From: Bacillota bacterium
Lineage (GTDB): Bacteria > Bacillota > Clostridia > Clostridiales > Clostridiaceae
DNA: 15,251 bases
Reading direction: 5' to 3'
Assembly: GCA_021779235.1 (NCBI GenBank)
Contig: JAJYBA010000023.1
Coordinates: 1-15,251 of the forward strand
The notes beneath the pieces were generated by a model. It was not told the origin of the DNA. It was given only the letters and a program-made list of their open reading frames with translations, and ran no database searches. Both the position numbers and the translations under genes were made by a program. Positions 7,717 to 13,438 of this stretch are shown piece after piece (position 1 is the stretch's first letter; each line of letters starts with the position of its first letter).

Positions 7717-8366
7717 TATATTGCCACCCCTACTAATTCCTTTGCCTTTCTAACTGCTTCATTTGCATCCTTTGTGTATAGATCAGCACCTATCATATCT
7801 GCATAACGCTGAGAGATTGGTCCTCCACCTATCATTATTTTATATTTACCTCTAATATTTCTTTCTTTTAACCTATCTATAACCGTTTTCATACCTTCCA
7901 TGGTAGTAGTCATTAAAGTTGACATACAAATTATATCAGCGTTAACTTCCTCTGCCTTTGCAATAAAACTCTCTAGTTTAACATCTCTTCCTAGATCATA
8001 AACCTCAAATCCTGATGCTTCCATCATAATTCTTACAAGATTTTTACCAATATCGTGAGTGTCTCCCTCTATAACTCCAATAACTACCTTAATAGCTTTT
8101 CCCAAGGAACTTTTGTCAATAAAAGGTTTTACAATTTCAAGTCCTGAGTTAAATGCGTCAGAGCACATTAAAACTTCTGGCAAGAAATATTCTTCCTCTT
8201 CATAAAGCCTTCCTACCTCATTCATACCTGGTATAAGTGCACAGGTTATAGTTTCATAAGCAGGTATGCTCATTTCTAATGATTTTTCACATAACTCTAC
8301 TACCTTTTCTTCTTCCATTTCAACTACTTGAGTGATAATTTCTTCAAATAAAAGTTCTTTGTTCAT
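7716..8366 (-). CDS. Methyltransferase corrinoid protein (MtaC/MtbC/MttC-like)
   Basis: The 216-residue protein has the two-domain design of methyl-carrying corrinoid proteins: a helical cap (about 1-85) and a Rossmann-type B12 domain. The latter shows the base-off motif 'DTHDIG' (D102, H104, G107), 'STL' (149-151) and 'GGGP' (180-183). H104 should be the lower cobalt ligand. The ATG at 8366 is preferred because GGAGG sits 7 nt before it and because it restores the family length; an upstream in-frame ATG at 8396 lies at or near the predicted transcription start and adds ten atypical residues. It is the first gene of the seven-gene operon and shares TAATG with the next. It shuttles the methyl group between substrate-side and acceptor-side methyltransferases in the cytoplasm. 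Confidence 0.93.
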   Translation of the reverse strand: MNKELLFEEIITQVVEMEEEKVVELCEKSLEMSIPAYETITCALIPGMNEVGRLYEEEEYFLPEVLMCSDAFNSGLEIVKPFIDKSSLGKAIKVVIGVIEGDTHDIGKNLVRIMMEASGFEVYDLGRDVKLESFIAKAEEVNADIICMSTLMTTTMEGMKTVIDRLKERNIRGKYKIMIGGGPISQRYADMIGADLYTKDANEAVRKAKELVGVAI

Positions 8367-8400
8367 CAAAACTCCTCCAATTATATAAGTATTCACTCTA

Positions 8401-8428
8401 ATTATATTTGATAAAATTGTCGAATCAA
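8401..8428 (-). promoter_or_regulatory. Promoter of the corrinoid methyltransferase operon
   Basis: On the - strand TTGATT (8428-8423) and a perfect TATAAT (8406-8401) are 16 bp apart. Transcription would start near 8394, giving a leader of only about 28 nt, too short for a cobalamin riboswitch. No other operon promoter is evident because the downstream genes are almost contiguous. Confidence 0.65.
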
Positions 8429-8515
8429 CAACTATAGAAAATTATAATAAATAGACTTCTAACCATTTGTTTTGTAAATAAGATTTAGTTCTTATAACTG
8501 TAATATAATACTTTA

Positions 8516-8629
8516 AAGCGAATAATGAGCATATGCTGGTAGCTATCCGGCCCTCTTCTGTTATTCTATTTCTAATACTTTGCACTTAAAAAAGTCCCTA
8601 TAATTTTATTAAAATCATAGAGACTTTTT
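8516..8629 (+). ncRNA. Possible small RNA ending in an intrinsic terminator
   Basis: No gene covers 8397-8807. On the + strand a TATAAT-like box at about 8505-8510 is followed by a stretch that is less AT-rich than its surroundings, with a perfect AGCATATGCT palindrome, TAGCTA and a GAATAA/TTATTC pair around it. It runs into the hairpin at 8588-8629. No ORF of note lies in it. It matches no RNA family I recognise. The evidence is weak: the -35 is poor and the stretch could be decayed sequence. Confidence 0.25.
8588..8629 (+). terminator. Intrinsic terminator with no obvious upstream gene
   Basis: AAAAAGTCCCTA pairs with TAGAGACTTTTT (one C-A mismatch) over a 17-19-nt AT loop and ends in a T-run. 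The nearest + strand gene ends more than 7 kb upstream, so it must serve an unannotated transcript or be a relic. It is nearly symmetric and could also act on - strand transcripts. Confidence 0.6.
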
Positions 8630-8658
8630 AAAAGATGCCACTTGCCACGTGGTGGCAC
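8629..8658. repeat. Hairpin repeat, copy 2 (matches 1395-1425)
   Basis: It begins with the same 19 bases as copy 1 (TAAAAGATGCCACTTGCCA), then CGTGGTGGCAC. An outer hairpin pairs the first TGCCAC with GTGGCA, while an inner one (TGCCAC-GTG-GTGGCA) is a perfect 6-bp stem with a 3-nt loop, so the two compete. As a - strand terminator it would be followed by CTTTT. No - strand gene lies just upstream of it. Confidence 0.7.
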
Positions 8659-8807
8659 TTATTTCTTGCATACATATTAAATTTAAAACATATTAATTTA
8701 TTATATAAGTATGACTTTCATAGAAAAGAAAATTGATCATTGCATAACCTGAGCTTGCTTACCTTCTAGGCTTTCTAATCTTATTAAAAAGGAGAGTGTT
8801 ATAAATC

Positions 8808-9395
8808 ATAAAAAACTTTGAAAATATTGAAGAAAAAATCGATGAATTTTTTAAAACTTTGCCCTGTCAATCAACTATACCTTTTCCACCAATAAAAGTT
8901 GAAAGAGAAAATTTGGAATATGCAAATTTATTATTAAATGCTTTTGCAAGTAGCGCTGATAGTGAAATACAAGCAATTACTCAATATATATATCACAGTA
9001 AAACTATTAGTAATGATACTATATCAAAAGCATTAATGTGTATAGCCTTAGTTGAAATGCGACATTTAGATGCTCTTAGTGAATTGATTCCACTACTAGG
9101 TGGAAAACCATTTTATCAAAATTCAAGTAAAAACTTTTGGATGACAGGAAACATAGCTTATGTTGATAAAAATAATATTTATGATAAACAAAGCGATAAC
9201 ACTAAGAATGATAAGTTAAACTTTAGGCATAAGTTAGAAAACAATATTGTTGGTGAAAAAAATGCTATTAACAATTATACTTTATTATTAAAAACAATTA
9301 AGGATAAATATATCGAAAAAATAATACTAAAAATAATTTCTGATGAACAAGTTCATATTAAAATTTTCGAAGATCTAATAGAAGAATATTTATAA
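8808..9395 (+). CDS. Ferritin-like di-iron protein with a non-standard or damaged start codon
   Basis: A four-helix ferritin-like protein. Numbered from 8808, the di-iron ligands are E53, E83-x2-H86, E150 and E180-x2-H183: two E...ExxH pairs as in rubrerythrin, bacterioferritin and Mn-catalase relatives. Such proteins in clostridia oxidise iron or detoxify peroxide. The first ATG/GTG/TTG in frame is TTG at 8859, but it has no ribosome site. The frame stays open back to a stop at 8802-8804 and encodes a plausible N-terminus ('KNFENIEEKIDEFFKTL') running into 'PIKVERENLEYA'. AAGGAG at 8789-8794 stands before ATC (8805) and ATA (8808). I therefore place the start at the ATA, most simply an ATG with one base changed; a conventional call would be 8859. 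A terminator at 9598-9644 may serve it. Confidence 0.75.
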   Translation: MKNFENIEEKIDEFFKTLPCQSTIPFPPIKVERENLEYANLLLNAFASSADSEIQAITQYIYHSKTISNDTISKALMCIALVEMRHLDALSELIPLLGGKPFYQNSSKNFWMTGNIAYVDKNNIYDKQSDNTKNDKLNFRHKLENNIVGEKNAINNYTLLLKTIKDKYIEKIILKIISDEQVHIKIFEDLIEEYL

Positions 9396-9490
9396 AATTT
9401 TAATTTACTCCAAAGATTTTTAGAATCACCAGAAAATAGAGCATTTCAGCAAAATTCTAATTAAATCATCATCTTCGATGCTGCAATATT

Positions 9491-9593
9491 AACGACTTCA
9501 GAAGGAGATTTAGACACTACTGAAGTTTTCTCTTTGTTATAGCATGTAACTCCCACCTATGAAAGTGGAAGACTTTCCTTCTGAAATGTCGTT
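9491..9593 (-). mobile_element. Structured 103-bp element, possible IS200/IS605-type end remnant
   Basis: The outer arms AACGAC.TTCAGAAGGA (9491-9506) and TCCTTCTGAA.GTCGTT (9576-9593) pair over 16 bp with a 2-nt bulge; the flanks TATT/AATA extend this. Inside, the - strand shows CCAC-TTTCATAG-GTGG followed by GAGTTACA, then CTTCAG...CTGAAG. These resemble the hairpins at the right end of tnpB-bearing IS200/IS605 elements. No transposase sequence remains in the window. The assignment rests on recalled motif likeness only; it could instead be a small palindrome-type non-autonomous element or a structured RNA. Confidence 0.4.
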
Positions 9594-9597
9594 AAAT

Positions 9598-9644
9598 AAA
9601 GAAATGCACTTAAATTTTTTTCAAATTTAAGTACATTTCTTTTA
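9598..9644. terminator. Bidirectional terminator between ferritin-like and Big2 genes
   Basis: AAAGAAATG.ACTTAAATTT pairs with AAATTTAAGT.CATTTCTTT with one mismatch, a stem of about 19 pairs over a short T-rich loop. Both ends carry A/T tracts, suiting two convergent genes (ferritin-like stop at 9395, Big2 stop at 9668). Confidence 0.85.
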
Positions 9645-9667
9645 TAAAGTAAAATTATTTTTTAAAT

Positions 9668-11596
9668 TTAATCATTCCATGTCCAATGTCCACTATCGTG
9701 GCCTTTTCCGTGGCCCTTTTCCTTTTCTTTACTACTAGTTACTTGTACTTTAAAGCATGCCTTTGCTCCACTCTTTGTTGTAACTGTTATTACAGCATTT
9801 CCTTCTTTTCTTCCAAAAACCCTTCCATCTTGAGTTACGGAGGCAACTTTCTCATCACTTGATTTCCAAGTTAAACCTATATTTTTTGAATTTCCAGGAG
9901 TAATTATAGGTGTAAGTTTTTCAAATTTGCCCTTCTTAATTTGTATTGATGTTTTATTTAATCTTATTTTTAAAGTTTCTTTATTTTTATTCTCTTTTAC
10001 AGTTATAATGCATGTGTCCTTAAAGTAACCATCATTTGTTGTAGCGGTTATTATTGCTACACCTACAGCCTTTCCAATTACTTTTCCAGTTGAATCCACT
10101 GATGCAATATTACTATTAGTAGATTCAAAGCTAACTGATTTATTTGTTGTATTTGCTGGTGCTATTGATGCCTTTAAGATTATTGAATTGCCTACTTCTA
10201 TTGATGAGCTAGTTTTATCCAAGGTTATCCCAGTAACAGGCAACCTTTTTACAAGCACTGAGCACCCTGTAACTAATTCTCCATCAACAGTTTTAGCAGT
10301 TACATAAACTGAACCCTCTGCTTTAGATGTTAATTTTCCATTTTGACTAACCTCTATAATACTTGGATTGCTTGATGTCCAAACTATAGCCTTATTAGTA
10401 GCCGTAGTTGGGGCTACAGTAGCATATAGTACTGCTGTTTGATTAATATCCATTGTTATTGACGTTTTATCAAGAGTTATTCCTGTAACAGGAATTCTTT
10501 TTACAACAACTGTACATCCTGCAACTAATCCTCCATCAACTGTTGTAGCAGCTACATAAACTGCTCCCTCTGCTTTAGAAGTTAATATTCCCTTTTGACT
10601 AACTTCCACAATACTTGAATTGCCTGATGTCCAAACTATGGCCTTATTAGTAGCTGTAGTTGGGTATACAGTAGCATATAGCACTGCTGTTTGATTAATA
10701 TCCATTGTTATTGACGTTTTATCAAGAGTTATTCCAGTTACAGGTATTTTTTTTACAACAACCGTACACCATGCAACTATTCCCCCATCAACTGTTGTAG
10801 CTGATATATAAACTGCTCCCTCTGCTTTAGAAGTCAATATTCCATTTTGATTGATTTGAACAATACTTGAATTGCTTGATGTCCAAACTATATTCTTGTT
10901 AGTTGCTGTAGCTGGGGCTACAGTAGCATATAGTACTGCAGTTTGATTAACATCCATTGTTATTGACGTTTTATCAAGAGTTATTCCCGTTACTTTTGTT
11001 CCACCTTGTGGAACTTGTTCTGAGCCTACACTTCCTGGTGTTGGACTTTGATTTAGAGCTAGTCTAAGCATGTCAAAGCCAGTTTCATCATACTTATAAG
11101 TTATACTTCTCTTAGCCTGAAAATCACTAGCATAATACTGTGCTTTTACAACTACCGTGTCATCATCCTTAGATAGCATTATACTTGTAGTTGAGTTATT
11201 ACTTAACACTTCATCAACAAATGGAAGTGTCATATATTTATCAGCAGTAAGTGCTGTGCTGTAAAAAGTGTTGAAATTATCAAGAGTAGTGGTGCCTTTT
11301 GTGCAAACCACTAATATTCCTTTTGGTGCTATAACCTTTGAAGTACTAATATCAATGTTTTGTAAGGGCAATTTATAATCCTTTAGGTCTATATTTTTAT
11401 CACTGTTATTATATAATTCGATATACTCATAGGCATCATTACTAGTCTGAGACATAGGCATTACTTCAGTAATTAATAGTTCTTGAACACTCGAAGTTGC
11501 GTATGCATTTCTAGTCAAGATCTGATTTAAACAAGCCATTGTAAAAAATACTGCTGTAGTAAGAATAAGTATTCTTGATTTGTAATTCCTTTTCAT
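9668..11596 (-). CDS. Secreted lamin-tail domain and Big2 (bacterial Ig-like) repeat protein
   Basis: The 642-residue protein starts with a signal peptide (Lys/Arg, then 'ILILTTAVFFTMACL', likely cleaved after 'NAYA' near residue 33). Residues about 38-160 form a lamin-tail domain ('LLITEVMP..YEYIELYNNSDKNIDLKDY'). Five Big2 Ig-like repeats follow from about 202, 286, 370, 454 and 542; the first four begin 'VTGITLDKTS' with an 84-residue period. The C-terminus is basic and His/Gly-rich ('GHGKGHDSGHW'). No sortase motif, SLH domain or transmembrane anchor is seen, so it is probably released or held non-covalently. Start: GGAGG 8 nt before the ATG at 11596; the longer frame to 11611 would begin inside that ribosome site. 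It probably has an adhesive or wall-associated role; no enzyme domain is visible. Confidence 0.88.
   Translation of the reverse strand: MKRNYKSRILILTTAVFFTMACLNQILTRNAYATSSVQELLITEVMPMSQTSNDAYEYIELYNNSDKNIDLKDYKLPLQNIDISTSKVIAPKGILVVCTKGTTTLDNFNTFYSTALTADKYMTLPFVDEVLSNNSTTSIMLSKDDDTVVVKAQYYASDFQAKRSITYKYDETGFDMLRLALNQSPTPGSVGSEQVPQGGTKVTGITLDKTSITMDVNQTAVLYATVAPATATNKNIVWTSSNSSIVQINQNGILTSKAEGAVYISATTVDGGIVAWCTVVVKKIPVTGITLDKTSITMDINQTAVLYATVYPTTATNKAIVWTSGNSSIVEVSQKGILTSKAEGAVYVAATTVDGGLVAGCTVVVKRIPVTGITLDKTSITMDINQTAVLYATVAPTTATNKAIVWTSSNPSIIEVSQNGKLTSKAEGSVYVTAKTVDGELVTGCSVLVKRLPVTGITLDKTSSSIEVGNSIILKASIAPANTTNKSVSFESTNSNIASVDSTGKVIGKAVGVAIITATTNDGYFKDTCIITVKENKNKETLKIRLNKTSIQIKKGKFEKLTPIITPGNSKNIGLTWKSSDEKVASVTQDGRVFGRKEGNAVITVTTKSGAKACFKVQVTSSKEKEKGHGKGHDSGHWTWND
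10238..10993 (-). repeat. Three tandem 252-bp repeats encoding Big2 domains
   Basis: Units 10993-10742, 10741-10490 and 10489-10238 each encode one 84-residue Ig-like domain and are very similar at DNA level, for example in the stretches for 'ITLDKTSITMD' and 'LTSKAEG'. The next unit (10237-9974) and the last (from 9973) have diverged. The similarity suggests recent duplication or ongoing homogenisation. Confidence 0.85.
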
Positions 11597-11801
11597 TATA
11601 AATTCCTCCAATAATATTATAATTTTAGATAAAGTATTTTTAATAATTTACATATCACCTTCTAGAATTATTATATGTTTTCCATTTATATTAATAATTG
11701 GAAACCATTCCTTAATATATACGTATACATTTTAAATTTTGGAGGGGTATTTACAAATTTTCCTATAATGTTTTTTTATAATATTTAAAACTTAAGGCAC
11801 G

Positions 11802-11844
11802 AAAAAAAGACTAACTTAACATCACTGCGTTAAGCTAGTCTTTT
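11802..11844 (-). terminator. Terminator downstream of the CAX antiporter gene
   Basis: On the - strand GACTA.CTTAAC-type arms (GACTAGCTTAAC / GTTAAGTTAGTC) form a 12-position stem with one mismatch over an 8-nt loop, then seven T. It lies about 107 nt past the antiporter stop; the interval 11845-11950 contains nothing else I can identify. Confidence 0.75.
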
Positions 11845-11950
11845 CCTCAGATTTCTCATGAAAAACCTTCATTTTATTAAGATTTTAATTGTGCTTCCTT
11901 TAAAATTCTTCACACATTAGGTGTTTGGTAATAAGGTCTAACTGTATTTG
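11845..11950. other. Intergenic 3' region, no feature seen
   Basis: This is AT-rich sequence between the antiporter stop and its terminator. I see no ORF, RNA gene or repeat. On the other side of the terminator, 11597-11801 is the AT-rich upstream region of the Big2 gene. It has a perfect TATACGTATA palindrome near 11719 and a GTTTCCA...TGGAAAAC inverted pair near 11675-11705 that could be an operator, but no convincing promoter pair. Confidence 0.4.
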
Positions 11951-12994
11951 CTAAAGTATTAAAAAACAAATAGCTATGACTATATAAACTGCTACAAGTT
12001 GAACTCCTTCAAGCCAATTAGATTCACCATCGTTGGAAACTCTATTTGCTATAATCACTGACACTATTAGTGCTACCAATTCAAATTCATTAAAAATAAT
12101 GCTCATAGGCTTAAATAGCAAACTTAAAAAGATTAGTATTGGTGCAACAAATAAAATTATCTGTAAACTTGAACCTATTGCAATTTCTACTGCTACATCC
12201 ATTTTGTTTTTCATAGCCATTACAACTGCTGTACTATGTTCTGCAGCATTTCCTATTATAGGTATAATGATTATTCCTACAAAAAAATCACTAAATCCAA
12301 TAGCTTTGGTCATTGCTTCTACGGATCCAACCAAAAATTCACTCTCAAGAGCAATACATAGAGTTGCAATTACAAGAACTAAAATAGATTTTTTTAAGCT
12401 CCATTTCGATTGAACTTCCTCTGTATGCTCTGATCCATATATATCTTTGTGAGTAAAAAATGAAAAGTATAACCCTAAAATATATATAACAAACATAATT
12501 ATCGCTACAGCTATACTTAAATTCTCATATTTTGAAGTCAATAACTCACTATTAATTGTATGAGTAAATATGGCTGGTATACTAAGACCAATTACTGAAA
12601 ATAAAAGCATACTAGAAGAAACTTCGACAGCCTTTTTATTAAAACTTTGCGTCTTAAATTTAGTACCACCAAAAATCATACTTGCCCCTAGCACAAGTAA
12701 TATATTTCCTATCACAGAACCAACAATTGACGCTTTAACTACTTCGAATAAGCCTTCTTTAAGAGCGAAAAAGGCTATTATTAATTCAGTAGCATTTCCA
12801 AAAGTAGCATTTAAAAATCCTCCTATTCTTGGCCCTGAATACACTGATATTTCTTCTGTGGCTTCTCCCATTAATCCCGCCAAAGGTATAATTGCAAGTG
12901 CCGCCGTAATAAAAATTAAAGTAGGGTTAAAATGCATAAATTCAAACACCATACTAACTGGTATTAGTATTAATAGATATCTAAGATACTTCAT
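11951..12994 (-). CDS. CAX-type Ca2+/H+ antiporter (CaCA superfamily)
   Basis: The 347-residue membrane protein has about 11 hydrophobic segments. It carries both alpha-repeat signatures of cation/proton exchangers: 'GNATELI' (66-72) with 'SIVGSVIGN' (89-97), and 'GNAAEHSTAV' (248-257) with 'EIAIGSSLQI' (270-279). E70 and E252 are the expected ion-binding acids. An acidic/His stretch (about 183-193) lies in the central loop. Length is typical. It should expel Ca2+ or a similar divalent cation in exchange for protons. The ATG at 12994 fits the family N-terminus and an in-frame stop precedes it closely, but there is no good ribosome site. The leader folds into a hairpin that ends just before the ATG, so translation may be regulated or weak. 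Confidence 0.92.
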   Translation of the reverse strand: MKYLRYLLILIPVSMVFEFMHFNPTLIFITAALAIIPLAGLMGEATEEISVYSGPRIGGFLNATFGNATELIIAFFALKEGLFEVVKASIVGSVIGNILLVLGASMIFGGTKFKTQSFNKKAVEVSSSMLLFSVIGLSIPAIFTHTINSELLTSKYENLSIAVAIIMFVIYILGLYFSFFTHKDIYGSEHTEEVQSKWSLKKSILVLVIATLCIALESEFLVGSVEAMTKAIGFSDFFVGIIIIPIIGNAAEHSTAVVMAMKNKMDVAVEIAIGSSLQIILFVAPILIFLSLLFKPMSIIFNEFELVALIVSVIIANRVSNDGESNWLEGVQLVAVYIVIAICFLIL

Positions 12995-13040
12995 AAATCT
13001 TTACTGCCAAGAAAGTGTTATTTTTTCTTCTAGCAGATTT
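12995..13040 (-). promoter_or_regulatory. Structured leader immediately before the antiporter start
   Basis: On the + strand AAAT, CTGC and AAGAAA (12995-13013) pair with TTTCTT, GCAG and ATTT (13024-13040), 14 pairs with two internal loops. In the transcript this stem ends at the base before the ATG and occupies the place of the ribosome site. It contains the 3' end of a seven-codon mini-ORF beginning ATGATAGGGG. It matches no riboswitch class I know. Confidence 0.35.
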
Positions 13041-13089
13041 TCACCCCTATCATAAAAATTTTAAAAATGAAACCATTATTAATTACACA

Positions 13090-13120
13090 ATTATACCACA
13101 ATATAGTTTCCTATTGTCAA
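13090..13120 (-). promoter_or_regulatory. Promoter of the CAX antiporter gene
   Basis: On the - strand a perfect TTGACA (13120-13115) and perfect TATAAT (13095-13090) are 19 bp apart; the -10 is preceded by TGG (extended -10, TGnTATAAT), which compensates for the long spacer. The transcript would carry a leader of about 90 nt. Confidence 0.75.
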
Positions 13121-13438
13121 CAAAGAAAATTTTAAATGAGAAATGGCGCTGTTAGTAGTATAACAATATTATTATAAAATAATTCCAAATAAATATAACT
13201 ACAATTTAATTACACTATATAGGTGAATTAAAAATTAAAGTGCATTTTATCCTTCTATACTAATCATAAGTATTAACCCAGTAGATGCAGGCAAAAACAA
13301 ATTTTTTTAAAACCTATTTCTATAATTAATATAAAGTTAATAAAGTTACCTTTTATATGACACACTTAAAATTTAGAATAAAGTGTCGTCAAATTAAAAT
13401 AATTATTTCAGACATTACATAAGGAGGTAGAAATTTTT
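13121..13438. promoter_or_regulatory. Upstream region of the flavocytochrome gene with an inverted repeat
   Basis: The stretch is AT-rich and has no ORF. At 13358-13391 TGAC.ACACTT pairs with AAGTGT.GTCA (one bulged base, 13-nt loop), 47 nt before the start codon. It could be an operator or a leader hairpin. Candidate -10 boxes (TATAAT at 13321, TAGAAT near 13373) lack good -35 partners. A ribosome site AAGGAGG at about 13421-13427 precedes the ATG at 13439. Confidence 0.4.

Noticed and set aside
8367..8396. Ten-residue N-terminal extension of the corrinoid protein from an upstream ATG
   Set aside because: The upstream ATG lies at the predicted transcription start and has no ribosome site; ATG 8366 has GGAGG at good spacing.
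8367..8660. Cobalamin riboswitch ahead of the corrinoid operon
   Set aside because: The best promoter gives a leader of about 28 nt, and no B12-box or long multi-stem structure is recognisable on the - strand.
10238..10993. CRISPR-like array
   Set aside because: The repeats are 252 bp, in frame and encode Ig-like domains; there are no short repeat-spacer units.
11714..11730. TATACGTATA palindrome as an operator
   Set aside because: Only 10 bp in very AT-rich DNA, so expected by chance; not tied to a clear promoter.
12033..13055. Open + strand frames opposite the antiporter gene
   Set aside because: Antisense shadows of a hydrophobic gene; the - strand frame carries both CAX signatures.
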